Positions 1 through 8,136 of a stretch of 64,000 nt of DNA are shown here, one piece after another. The DNA is from Renibacterium sp043789415 (GTDB taxonomy: Bacteria > Actinomycetota > Actinomycetes > Actinomycetales > Micrococcaceae). Both the position numbers and the translations under genes were made by a program. The notes under the pieces were generated by a model. That model did no database searches and had not been told where the DNA came from. It saw nothing but the letters and a program-made list of their open reading frames with translations. Location of the stretch: assembly GCF_043789415.1 (NCBI RefSeq), contig NZ_JBDLLW010000003.1:248001-312000 (forward strand), written 5' to 3'. Within the stretch, counting starts at the first letter, position 1. Each line of letters begins with the position of its first letter.

Positions 1-573
1 GGCAGCACGACAAGCGCCGCCCCGGAGCTGCGAAAGCATCAGGGCACGCTTGAAGGAAGGTGAAAACTACGTGGAATAGCCCCGGTGGGGCGAGTCGTCT
101 CTGGACGGCGAGCGTTGATCAGCGTCAGCTGATGACTGTCAGATCAGCGAAAAGACCGTACAGGACAGGGTTTATGGCCAGAACTCATGGTTCTCTCCCC
201 TCGTCCAGCAGGATGCACAACCGGATGAGAATTCACCAGCGGATGAGAGGTACGGCAGTTTGCCGAGATTTGCCCCTCCTCGTCAGACCTTTGGCACTTC
301 GCGTCGTAACCCGGTGAAACTCGGGAGCCAATCGGGATCACCCCTTAGGCCGGGGTGGTCTGTCCTGATCCGGGGCGTCTCTCGACGTTTGGGATCGCTG
401 GCTTATGTCCGCGAAGGAGCCTCAGCTATCGAGTGGCACCTTGCACCCTCGATTATACCCCAACCACTCCATCCGGCGCACCCCGTAAAGATTCCGTAAA
501 GACGGCCCTATTTCCCAGATCTCCAATGCTACGATCCTTTCGCCGGGCCGAGCAGGTCCTCGAAAGGACCACC
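1..573 (+). other. non-coding leader region upstream of kimA
   Basis: No convincing complete gene lies here. The first ~80 bases could hold the 3' end of a plus-strand gene cut by the window edge: three frames end in stops at 51-53, 61-63 and 77-79, and I cannot choose between them. A strong hairpin sits at 336-360 (nine pairs, one of them G-T, loop 345-351). An extended -10-like box (TG-C-TACGAT, 528-535) lies about 40 bases upstream of the kimA start, so the hairpins may sit upstream of the transcript rather than inside it. I looked for the conserved c-di-AMP riboswitch boxes, which precede kimA in Bacillus, and do not see them. Confidence 0.4.
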
Positions 574-2541
574 GTGACCTCACTGTACAGACCCCCAGCC
601 GAGCCTGAAAGCAACCGCCGCGATGCCGGCCAGAAGTTCAAGGACTGGCTGCTCGAAGGCATGCCGAGCCCTTCTGGGAAACCTCAGAGGTCTCACGAAT
701 CCGCCGAGAAACCGCAGTCCTGGTGGCGTGTGATGTGCCTGACCGGCCTCGACTACTTCTCGACGCTCGGCTATCAGCCAGCCATTGCCGCACTCGCCGC
801 CGGAGTGCTGGCACCGCTGGCCACCGTGGTGCTGGTCCTGGTCACCCTCGGTGGAGCGCTCCCGGTGTACCGCAGGGTCGCCAGTGAGAGCCCTCGCGGC
901 GAAGGTTCTATCGCCATGCTGGAGAAGCTGCTGCCTCGCTGGTGGGGCAAGATCTTCGTACTCGCGCTGCTCGGCTTCGCTGCCACCGACTTCATCATCA
1001 CCATCACGCTCTCCGCCGCTGATGCTTCGGCTCACGTGATCGAGAATCCCTTTGCGCCAGATTTCTTCCACGGCCAGAACGTGATCATCACCTTAATTCT
1101 GATCGCCCTGCTCGGCGCGGTGTTCCTCCGAGGCTTCGAAGAAGCCATCGGAGTGGCCGTGGTGCTGGTCTTCCTCTACCTGGCGCTCAACGCCGTGGTG
1201 GTCGGCTTCGCTGTTGTCGAAGCCGCGCAGAGCCCCTTACAGATCGGTGATTGGTGGACGGCGCTCACCACTCAGCACGGCAATCCGGTGATGATCATCG
1301 CGGTGGCCCTGTTGGTCTTCCCCAAACTCGCGCTGGGCCTCTCGGGTTTCGAGACCGGCGTCGCGGTCATGCCTCAGATCAAAGGCAAGCCCGGAGATAG
1401 CGAAGCCAAGCCGGCTGGCCGAATCAAGGGTGCTCATAAGCTGCTCACTACCGCTGCGCTGATTATGAGCACCTTCCTGATCACCTCCAGCTTGGCCACT
1501 ACCATTTTGATCCCTGCTCAGGAGTTCCAGCCCGGAGGCAAGGCCGATGGCAGGGCGCTGGCCTATCTGGCGCACTCACTGCTAGGAGACGGCTTCGGCA
1601 CGGTCTACGATCTGAGCACGATCGCGATCCTGTGGTTCGCGGGAGCCTCGGCGATGGCCGGGCTGCTGAACCTAGTACCTCGGTACCTGCCGCGTTTCGG
1701 CATGGCACCGGCCTGGACCCGAGCACTACGGCCTTTGGTGCTGGTCTTCATCGTGATCGCCTTCGCCATCACGGTCATTTTCGACGCCGATGTGAACGCT
1801 CAGGGCGGAGCCTACGCGACCGGCGTACTCGTACTGATCACCTCGGCCTCGGTCGCCGTGACGCTTTCGGCACGGCGCAGGAAGCAGCGCGGCCGCACCA
1901 TCGCCTTCGGGGTCATCTCGGTGGTGTTCCTTTACACCACGGTGACCAACTCGATCGAGCGGCCAGACGGCCTGCGGATCGCCGTGCTCTTCATCCTGGG
2001 CATCCTGATCGTGAGCCTGCTCAGCCGGATGCGGCGCTCCTTCGAATTACGTGCCACTCATATCCGCTTGGACGCCGGGGCGCTTGAAATGCTGGCAGCC
2101 AATGAGGATGGTCCGATCCGGATCATCGCGCACGAGCCGAAGAAGCAGAGTGCTGCCGAGTACCGACACAAGATCGATCACGCGATCGAGATCAGCCACC
2201 TGCCGGACGCTTCACAAGTGATTTTCATCGAAGTCACCATCGACGATTCATCGGATTTCGAGCAGGCCTTGGAAGTGCACGGGGTGCGGCGGCATCAGTT
2301 CAACGTCCTCCAGGTGCACAGCAGCAATGTGCCGAACACGATTGCCGCGATCCTGCTGCACATCCGCGATGTCACGGGGCTGATGCCACACATCTACTTC
2401 CGCTGGACGGAGGGGAATCCGATCACCAATATGCTCAAATTCCTCTTCGTCGGCGAAGGCGAGATCGCTCCGGTGACCCGAGAGGTGCTCCGCGAAGCGG
2501 AACCCGAGGTCAGCAGGCGTCCCTGGGTGCACGTCGGCTGA
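574..2541 (+). CDS. kimA: KimA-type high-affinity potassium importer (APC superfamily)
   Basis: A 655-residue membrane protein of the amino acid-polyamine-cation superfamily. The N-terminal membrane region carries the family-typical stretch MCLTGLDYFSTLGYQP after a ~45-residue cytoplasmic lead, followed by about 12 hydrophobic segments up to roughly residue 500. The last ~150 residues form a soluble cytoplasmic domain, as in Bacillus subtilis KimA (YdaO). The family imports K+ with protons and is inhibited by c-di-AMP in Firmicutes; that property is known of the family and not visible here. I chose the GTG at 574 because GAAAGGA precedes it at good spacing; the frame stays open upstream to 355, but those codons look non-coding. 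The gene ends 16 bases from the convergent XRE-cupin regulator. It fits the c-di-AMP theme of the riboswitches near 52-53 kb. Confidence 0.85.
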   Translation: MTSLYRPPAEPESNRRDAGQKFKDWLLEGMPSPSGKPQRSHESAEKPQSWWRVMCLTGLDYFSTLGYQPAIAALAAGVLAPLATVVLVLVTLGGALPVYRRVASESPRGEGSIAMLEKLLPRWWGKIFVLALLGFAATDFIITITLSAADASAHVIENPFAPDFFHGQNVIITLILIALLGAVFLRGFEEAIGVAVVLVFLYLALNAVVVGFAVVEAAQSPLQIGDWWTALTTQHGNPVMIIAVALLVFPKLALGLSGFETGVAVMPQIKGKPGDSEAKPAGRIKGAHKLLTTAALIMSTFLITSSLATTILIPAQEFQPGGKADGRALAYLAHSLLGDGFGTVYDLSTIAILWFAGASAMAGLLNLVPRYLPRFGMAPAWTRALRPLVLVFIVIAFAITVIFDADVNAQGGAYATGVLVLITSASVAVTLSARRRKQRGRTIAFGVISVVFLYTTVTNSIERPDGLRIAVLFILGILIVSLLSRMRRSFELRATHIRLDAGALEMLAANEDGPIRIIAHEPKKQSAAEYRHKIDHAIEISHLPDASQVIFIEVTIDDSSDFEQALEVHGVRRHQFNVLQVHSSNVPNTIAAILLHIRDVTGLMPHIYFRWTEGNPITNMLKFLFVGEGEIAPVTREVLREAEPEVSRRPWVHVG

Positions 2542-2557
2542 GCCAGCCGCCGAACGC

Positions 2558-3136
2558 TCAGTTACCTGAGGCCGCCGGGATCAGGATCCAGAGTGCTTCC
2601 ACTGGCTCCGCGCTGTGGTTGATCCAGCTGTGCGGTTCCCGACCGGGAAAGGACAGCGTGTCCCCCGCAGTGAGCTGATAGCGCTCATTGGTCATGATCA
2701 GGGTCAACTGGCCCTTGACGATATGCAGCACATCGACCTCGCAGTCCACCGCGTACAACTCGCTTTCGCCGCGACCGTGCGGGGCAATTTGCGCACTGAG
2801 GATCTGCACTCGGCGTTCCGATCTGGCGGTCAGCAGACGCTCGATGATGCCTTCACCGCCGAGCGAGATCTTGGGTGCTTCCGCCCTGCGCACCAGATGC
2901 GTCTCTGGCACCGCGAACAACTCTCCGATTGAGATCGACAGCACCTGGCACAAGGTGACGAGGGAGGCGACACTGGGTGAGGTCAGATCCCGCTCCACCC
3001 GACTGAGGAATCCTTTGGTGAGCCCCGTGGCTTCAGCCACCTGATCGATGGTCAGCCGCTGTGCCTGACGAGCGGCCCGGATCCGTGAGCCGATGGCCAC
3101 CGGTGCCATGCTGGGTTCAACCGGGAGTGCTTTCAC
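2558..3136 (-). CDS. XRE-family regulator with C-terminal cupin domain
   Basis: A 192-residue transcription factor. Residues ~15-72 form a helix-turn-helix of the XRE type (IGSRIRAARQAQRLTIDQVA, then GLTKGFLSRVERDLTSPS). Residues ~115-185 form a small cupin barrel that would bind a small ligand (AVDCEVDVLHIVKGQLTL and GDTLSFPGREPHSW). The size and order are those of the PuuR/SinR-like XRE-cupin family. It is divergent from a sodium:solute symporter across 126 bases that contain a promoter with an overlapping inverted repeat, so it probably controls that transporter and senses its substrate or a derivative. The ligand cannot be read from the sequence. Confidence 0.88.
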   Translation of the reverse strand: MKALPVEPSMAPVAIGSRIRAARQAQRLTIDQVAEATGLTKGFLSRVERDLTSPSVASLVTLCQVLSISIGELFAVPETHLVRRAEAPKISLGGEGIIERLLTARSERRVQILSAQIAPHGRGESELYAVDCEVDVLHIVKGQLTLIMTNERYQLTAGDTLSFPGREPHSWINHSAEPVEALWILIPAASGN

Positions 3137-3188
3137 CAGACAACCTTTCCTGAGCGGGGCCGGATCCCGTGCATAACTCAGACGACCC

Positions 3189-3222
3189 TTGACTGTTAGC
3201 TACCTCACCTCTTAGCCTAACA
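3189..3222 (+). promoter_or_regulatory. promoter with overlapping inverted repeat upstream of the symporter
   Basis: TTGACT (3189-3194) and TAGCCT (3213-3218) are spaced 18 bases, a fair sigma-A promoter. An inverted repeat TGTTAG (3194-3199) / CTAACA (3217-3222) overlaps both boxes, as expected of a repressor site. A second small repeat CAACA-TC-TGTTG follows at about 3226-3237. The XRE-cupin protein is the obvious candidate to bind here. Confidence 0.5.
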
Positions 3223-3262
3223 AACAACATCTGTTGCTCATAGGGCAATTTTAGGGAGCATC

Positions 3263-4765
3263 GTGACTGTCAACATCATCATCGTCATCGTTTATCTGCT
3301 CGCCATGTTGCTCTTCGGTTTCTGGGGTAAGAGCCGCACTAAGAACAATGCGGATTTCCTGGTGGCCGGGCGCCGGCTGGGACCATTCCTCTACACCGGA
3401 ACCATGGCCGCCGTCGTGCTGGGCGGTGCCTCAACCGTGGGCGGCGTGGGACTCGGCTACAGCAAGGGCCTCTCCGGGCTCTGGCTCGTGGTCGCGATTG
3501 GCGCGGGCGTGCTGCTGCTCAGCTTGGCTTTCGCCGGGACTATCCAGAAGCTCAAGATCTACACCGTCTCGCAGATGCTCAGCCTGCGTTACGGGCATCG
3601 GGCGACTCAGACCTCCTCGATCGTGATGCTGGCCTATACGGTGATGCTCTGTGCCACCTCAACGAGTGCTTACGCCACGATCTTCGTGGTGCTCTTTGGC
3701 TGGGAACGCTGGCTGGCGATTGCGATAGGCGGCGCCATCGTGCTGATTTACTCCACCATCGGGGGCATGTGGTCCATTACGCTCGCCGATATGGCTCAAT
3801 TCGTGATCAAGACGATAGGCGTCTTCGCGCTGATGCTGCCCTTTGCGCTCGCCGCTGCCCAAGCGCAAGGCGGTTTCGATGCGATCCGGGATCGCGTCGG
3901 GCAGAGCTTCTTCCAGCTCGACGGCATCGGGGTACAGACCATCGTGACCTATTTCGTCGTCTACACCCTAGGTCTGCTGATCGGCCAAGACATCTGGCAA
4001 CGCGTCTTCACCGCCAAGACTCCCGCAGTGGCACGCTGGGGCGGAGCCACCGCGGGAGTCTACTGCATTCTTTACGGGGTGGCCGGCGCGCTGATCGGCA
4101 TGGCCGCTCGGGTGGCCCTGCCGGAGATCGATGTGAAAACCGCGGGTCAGGACGCCGTGTATGCCGAGGTGGCCGCCCATTTACTGCCCATCGGTTTAGG
4201 GGGTCTGGTGCTGGCCGCCGCCGTCGCCGCCATGATGTCGACCGCCTCGGGCGCACTGATCGCTGCGGCAACGGTGGCTCGCGCCGATGTGCTGCCCTTC
4301 GTGGCCAGCTGGTTCGGCAGAAAAATCGACACCTCAGATACCGATAATCCGGAGCACGATGTGCGGGCCAACCGGCTTTGGGTTCTCGGGCTAGGCGTAG
4401 CGGCCATTCTGATTGCCATCGTAACCCCCGACGTGGTGGCGGCACTCACCATCGCCTACGACATCCTGGTCGGTGGCCTGCTGGTCGCCATTCTGGGCGG
4501 TCTGTTCTGGAAGCGCGGCACCGGACTGGGAGCAGCGGCCTCGATGGCTGTCGGCACCGTAGTCACCTTGCTGCTGCTCACCCTCTATGCGAGCGGAGCG
4601 ATAGCCAGCGAGGATGGTATTTATGCTAACGAGCCCATCTACTGGGGTCTCGGATCTTCGTTGCTGGTCTATCTAGCGGTGTCTTTAGCGACCAAAGAAA
4701 CGTCAGCTGAAGTACGGACCGCTTGGCAGCTCAGACTCAACGGCTCCAAGATAAGAAAAATATAA
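3263..4765 (+). CDS. sodium:solute symporter (SSS family)
   Basis: A 500-residue integral membrane protein with about 13 hydrophobic segments. The N-terminus (VYLLAMLLFGFWGKSRTKN followed by ADFLVAGRRLG) and the glycine-rich GGASTVGGVGLGYSKG segment are typical of the SSS family of Na+-driven transporters such as PutP and PanF. The substrate is unknown: candidates are amino acids, pantothenate, purines or carboxylates. Start is GTG at 3263, preceded by TTAGGGAGCATC. It is divergent from an XRE-cupin regulator that probably controls it. Confidence 0.85.
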   Translation: MTVNIIIVIVYLLAMLLFGFWGKSRTKNNADFLVAGRRLGPFLYTGTMAAVVLGGASTVGGVGLGYSKGLSGLWLVVAIGAGVLLLSLAFAGTIQKLKIYTVSQMLSLRYGHRATQTSSIVMLAYTVMLCATSTSAYATIFVVLFGWERWLAIAIGGAIVLIYSTIGGMWSITLADMAQFVIKTIGVFALMLPFALAAAQAQGGFDAIRDRVGQSFFQLDGIGVQTIVTYFVVYTLGLLIGQDIWQRVFTAKTPAVARWGGATAGVYCILYGVAGALIGMAARVALPEIDVKTAGQDAVYAEVAAHLLPIGLGGLVLAAAVAAMMSTASGALIAAATVARADVLPFVASWFGRKIDTSDTDNPEHDVRANRLWVLGLGVAAILIAIVTPDVVAALTIAYDILVGGLLVAILGGLFWKRGTGLGAAASMAVGTVVTLLLLTLYASGAIASEDGIYANEPIYWGLGSSLLVYLAVSLATKETSAEVRTAWQLRLNGSKIRKI

Positions 4766-4797
4766 GGATTTCCGCCAAACGCCCGGTAGAATTGCGT

Positions 4798-4972
4798 GCG
4801 CTCCAGGGCAGAGTTACATTAGAAAAAGCTTCATGAGTTGTGGTTGCCTTTCAGTAGGCAAAGCTCGGACTGACCACACGCCAACCCCATGTGCAAGGGT
4901 GGCTCGGATGACGAAGCGACCCATCGGGCCGCGAGACAAACCCGAGGGGTAAGAGCACTCGGCTGGAGGCGC
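4798..4972. ncRNA. candidate structured RNA, multi-armed fold, class unknown
   Basis: This 175-base intergenic stretch folds by eye into a closed multi-branch structure. A closing helix pairs GCGCTCCAG (4798-4806) with CTGGAGGCGC (4963-4972; one bulged base). Inside are consecutive, non-overlapping arms: TGTGGT/ACCACA (4839-4844/4873-4878) with an internal hairpin TGCCT/AGGCA (4845-4860), ACCC/GGGT (4884-4900) and TCGGG/CCCGA (4924-4945). No open frame here looks like a protein. I do not recognise the class: it lacks the marker sequences of RNase P RNA, tmRNA, SRP RNA and the common riboswitches. Strand is undecided; the nearest downstream gene is the ferritin-like/VIT1 protein at 5442. Confidence 0.35.
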
Positions 4973-5290
4973 TTTAGGTGTCCGGAATACGTTTTGTCCT
5001 TCCCGCGGTTGACGCCGTACTGGGAACAGTTTCGCTGATCGAAAGTGGGTGTTGGCGAAGTTTTTGGAGCGGCGAAGCAAGAGAATTAATAACCGCGATG
5101 GCAAATTCGGTGCAACGCTGCCAATGGAATGCGAAGACCTTGGAATTGACGGTTACGGTGGCGAAAACCGGGTGCCGGCAGGGCGAGCCGCGAGTTTTTC
5201 GGCTGCTGCCGAACTCACCGGAGCCAAGCCCCTCGGAATCGGCCCTGGCATCGTTTGACTCCCTGGTTCTTCGGCTAGCTCATTGATTCT
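4973..5290. other. intergenic stretch with nothing recognised
   Basis: Short open frames exist on both strands (for example plus 4978-5286), but none resembles a known family or has a convincing ribosome-binding site. The stretch leads into the hairpin at 5291-5325 and could be the 3' part of a transcript that starts upstream. Confidence 0.4.
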
Positions 5291-5325
5291 GCGATCGCCC
5301 ACTGTGAGTTGCAGTGGGCGATCGC
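5291..5325. terminator. strong hairpin, probable terminator
   Basis: A perfect 14-bp stem: GCGATCGCCCACTG (5291-5304) pairs with CAGTGGGCGATCGC (5312-5325) around a 7-base loop. There is no T-run on either strand, so it would be an atypical intrinsic terminator or a structured 3' end of the upstream transcript. Confidence 0.55.
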
Positions 5326-5441
5326 AAGTCTACGGGCGGTGAAAATATCTGCGCGCAGCCGAAAGATTTTACGGTGCGCCGAAGCTTTTTGCCGAGGATA
5401 GCCAGCCGAAAAACCGCGAGAATTCGGGCTAAAGTGGGGCT

Positions 5442-6554
5442 GTGGCAAGTTACTCTCCGGGCGTACAGCAGGCCAGTAAAGCGCAGATCAAGCGGTGGCG
5501 CACCCACCTCGCCGATGAGCGCGCCGAGGCCGCCGTCTATCGCGCCCTGGCGACGAAACGCGAGGGCGAGGAGCGCGATATTCTGCTCGCCCTGGCCGAA
5601 GCCGAAAAGCGGCATGAGCAGCACTGGCTGACCCTGCTCGGCGAACACGCCTCAGCGCCCCGCAAGGCCTCGTTCAATAACCGTCTGCTGGGCTTTCTGG
5701 CCAAGCACTTTGGCTCGGTCTTCGTCCTGGCTCTGGCTCAACGGGCTGAGTCCCGTTCCAGTTACTCGACCGATGTGGACGCCACCCCGGCGATGGCTGC
5801 CGACGAAGCGATCCACGAAGAGGTGGTGCGCGGACTGGCAACCCGTGGCCGTAATCGGCTCTCCGGAACCTTCCGAGCCGCCGTGTTCGGTGCGAACGAT
5901 GGGCTGGTCAGCAATCTCTCCCTGGTGATGGGTATGGCCGGGGCCGGGCTGGCCCCGCATCTGGTGTTACTGGCCGGCATTGCGGGTCTGCTCGCCGGAG
6001 CACTGTCGATGGGTGCGGGTGAGTACGTCTCGGTACGTTCACAGCGCGAATTGCTGGACGCCTCGAAGCCGACCCAGATCACGCTGTCCGCCGCCAAAGC
6101 TCTGGATATCAATGCCAATGAGCTGGTTCTGGTCTACCGGGCCCGCGGGATGAGTCCGGAGGACGCCGAGCATCGCGCGGCCGAACGGATGGGACGGTTT
6201 GCCTGCGACTGCAACCCCAGCTTCTCCCTGCAAGCAGAGGTGGCGGGGAAACCTGAGAGTGATGAGCACGAGACCATTGGAACCGCGCTGGGTGCCGCCG
6301 TCTCCAGCTTCTGTTTCTTCGCCTCCGGCGCCGTCATTCCGGTGCTGCCCTACCTCCTCGGGCTCAGCGGTTTCACGGCCATAGCGGTAGCCTCAGTGCT
6401 GGTCGGCTTAGCGCTGCTGGCCACAGGAGCGGTGGTGGGCTTGCTTTCCGGAGCCCCGCCACTCTCCCGGGGAATCCGGCAGCTGCTGATCGGCTTCGGC
6501 GCGGCGTTGGTCACCTACCTGCTCGGCCTGCTGTTCGGCACCACCACCGGATAG
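5442..6554 (+). CDS. ferritin-like plus VIT1/CCC1 membrane protein (MbfA type)
   Basis: A 370-residue two-domain protein. Residues ~10-140 are a rubrerythrin/ferritin-like helical domain with the metal ligands in DERAEAAVYRAL and EAEKRHEQHW. Residues ~145-370 are a VIT1/CCC1 domain (FRAAVFGANDGLVSNLSLVM, the family signature) with about five membrane segments. The same architecture occurs in MbfA of alphaproteobacteria, an iron exporter that protects from iron and peroxide stress; iron or manganese export is therefore the best guess. Start is GTG at 5442, with only a weak ribosome-binding site. Convergent with the LOG gene, 20 bases apart. Confidence 0.82.
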   Translation: MASYSPGVQQASKAQIKRWRTHLADERAEAAVYRALATKREGEERDILLALAEAEKRHEQHWLTLLGEHASAPRKASFNNRLLGFLAKHFGSVFVLALAQRAESRSSYSTDVDATPAMAADEAIHEEVVRGLATRGRNRLSGTFRAAVFGANDGLVSNLSLVMGMAGAGLAPHLVLLAGIAGLLAGALSMGAGEYVSVRSQRELLDASKPTQITLSAAKALDINANELVLVYRARGMSPEDAEHRAAERMGRFACDCNPSFSLQAEVAGKPESDEHETIGTALGAAVSSFCFFASGAVIPVLPYLLGLSGFTAIAVASVLVGLALLATGAVVGLLSGAPPLSRGIRQLLIGFGAALVTYLLGLLFGTTTG

Positions 6555-6574
6555 CTTCCAGTGGCCCGGAAACC

Positions 6575-7663
6575 TCAGCCCAGAGACGCTAGGGCTTCCG
6601 CCACTGAGTCAACCAGCTGAATCCGTTGAGCCATCTCTCGGCCCTGGGCCAGCTTCGTCAGCAACTGCCAGACCGGAAGCTGTGCAGTCCAGTACTCCCG
6701 GCCCAGCAGCACCATCGGGACGGCGGCTGATTCCGCGGCATAATAATTCTCGCAAGCATCCTGGAAGATTTCCTGGACGGTCCCGGCGGCTCCCGGCAGG
6801 AAAACGATCCCGCCATTGCAGCGCTCTAGCAAAACCGCCTCCCGCACCGCATTGGCGAAGTATTTCGCTATCCGGCTGGCAAAGATATTGGGCGGTTCAT
6901 GACCATAGAACCAGGTAGGGATGCCGAGATTGAGCTGACCGTCCGGGAAACGCGCCATAACGGCTTGAGCTGCCGCAACCCAGCGATCGACCGAAGGCCT
7001 GAAATCCGGGACCTCCGAAAGCTGAGCCATCGCCCAGTCCAGAGCTGCCGTAGGTCGGCCACTCAGCCAGGCACCTAAATTCGCCGCTTCCATGGCTCCC
7101 GGACCTCCTCCGGTGGCCACCACGAAGCCACGCCGGCCCAGGCCGCTGCCCAGTTCCGCGGATTCTCGGTAGGCCTCACTGCCGCGGCTGGCGGCGTGCC
7201 CGCCCATCACCCCGACGACCTTTCGTCCGGCTAGCTCGGAATCGAAAAGATCATCCAGGGCGTCCCCTATCGAGTGATCGTGCATCGCGGTGGCAAGGGT
7301 GCCGTCAAGGTTACGCGGCGTGCTCAGCGTCCACTGATAGATCCTGCCGTCAAGGGTCGATTCATAGCCCGCCGCCAGACCGCCGAAAAGCTCAGTGCCG
7401 GTGTAGAGCTTGGACCGATAGGAATCGAAGGGCACCCCGGGCAGCACCGGGAAGATCAAGGCGCCGCGAGCCCGCAATTCGGCCTCGGCTCCGGGGTCGA
7501 AGGTACATCCCAGAAAAACCGCTGCAGCGACCGAGAGCCCGCTGAAATCGACCCCTCGGAGATTCAGGGACTGCACATGCCAGCCAGCCAAGGAACTGGC
7601 TCCGGCGGTCAGCAGCTCGTGGAATTGCTCAAGATCCTCTACTTCAAGGTTTCGTACGCTCAT
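6575..7663 (-). CDS. LOG family protein (Rossmann nucleotide-binding)
   Basis: A 362-residue protein whose residues ~140-350 form a LOG/lysine-decarboxylase-like domain: GVMGGHAASRGSEAYRESAE, then VVATGGGPGAMEAANLGAWL, then the nucleotide site PGAAGTVQEIFQ. The canonical PGGxGTxxE motif is kept except Ala for the second Gly. Family members release cytokinin-type bases from nucleoside monophosphates (LOG), while related proteins bind other nucleotides. The ~130-residue N-terminal extension makes it longer than classical LOG. It is third in a compact operon behind an MFS exporter and an SRPBCC protein, its start lying 8 bases after the SRPBCC stop. The true substrate is unknown. Confidence 0.8.
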   Translation of the reverse strand: MSVRNLEVEDLEQFHELLTAGASSLAGWHVQSLNLRGVDFSGLSVAAAVFLGCTFDPGAEAELRARGALIFPVLPGVPFDSYRSKLYTGTELFGGLAAGYESTLDGRIYQWTLSTPRNLDGTLATAMHDHSIGDALDDLFDSELAGRKVVGVMGGHAASRGSEAYRESAELGSGLGRRGFVVATGGGPGAMEAANLGAWLSGRPTAALDWAMAQLSEVPDFRPSVDRWVAAAQAVMARFPDGQLNLGIPTWFYGHEPPNIFASRIAKYFANAVREAVLLERCNGGIVFLPGAAGTVQEIFQDACENYYAAESAAVPMVLLGREYWTAQLPVWQLLTKLAQGREMAQRIQLVDSVAEALASLG

Positions 7664-7671
7664 CGCTGGTC

Positions 7672-8127
7672 TCAGGCGTTTTCAACGGCGCGGAAGTGCT
7701 CGTCGAGCTTCTCCAGAGTTCTCTCGATTCCGCGAATATTGCGTTTGCTGAAGCCAGTGAGTCGAAGCACCCAGCGTCTGCGCACGGTGCGGGCATCCCA
7801 TTGCTCGGTCACCAAAGTTCCGCCGTCCACCGGTTGCAGCAGATAGCGCCAGATATGGCCGTAGAAATGCCGCCAAGCGATCCGCCGCCCCTCTTCGAAT
7901 TCAACGACGTAGTTCATGACTTTATACGAAGCACCGATACGCATGTCCATAGCGAATTTGGCACCCGCTGAAAGTCTTTCCGGGCCGTTGGGCAGGGCAT
8001 CTCTGACGGAATCGGAGCCGTCGATCACGGCGTGCATGGCTGGAGTCGCCAATAAATCGAAGATTTGCTCGGCACTCGCTGGAACGAAACGTTCCCGGCT
8101 GATGAAATATGGGTTCTGCGCGCTCAT
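7672..8127 (-). CDS. SRPBCC family protein (polyketide cyclase/dehydrase-like)
   Basis: A 151-residue protein with the START/Bet v1-like helix-grip pattern: a strand with FVPASAEQIFDLLATP, a hydrophobic mid-section (GASYKVMNYVVEFEEGRRIA) and a long C-terminal helix (FSKRNIRGIERTLEKLDEHF). Such proteins bind hydrophobic ligands or act as small cyclases or chaperones; no catalytic role can be assigned. It lies between an MFS exporter (9-base gap) and a LOG protein (8-base gap), all on the minus strand, so it is probably co-transcribed. Confidence 0.8.
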   Translation of the reverse strand: MSAQNPYFISRERFVPASAEQIFDLLATPAMHAVIDGSDSVRDALPNGPERLSAGAKFAMDMRIGASYKVMNYVVEFEEGRRIAWRHFYGHIWRYLLQPVDGGTLVTEQWDARTVRRRWVLRLTGFSKRNIRGIERTLEKLDEHFRAVENA

Positions 8128-8136
8128 GGCTTCAGC

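Noticed and set aside
260..500. c-di-AMP, M-box or TPP riboswitch before kimA
   Set aside because: None of the conserved boxes of these classes is present in order.
4978..5286. Open frame of ~100 residues in the intergenic region
   Set aside because: No family resemblance, no ribosome-binding site, and it sits between two hairpin-rich segments.
4797..5325. Group II intron, suggested by GTGCG at 4796-4800
   Set aside because: No domain V hairpin, no reverse transcriptase and no exon-binding pattern; one pentamer is not evidence.
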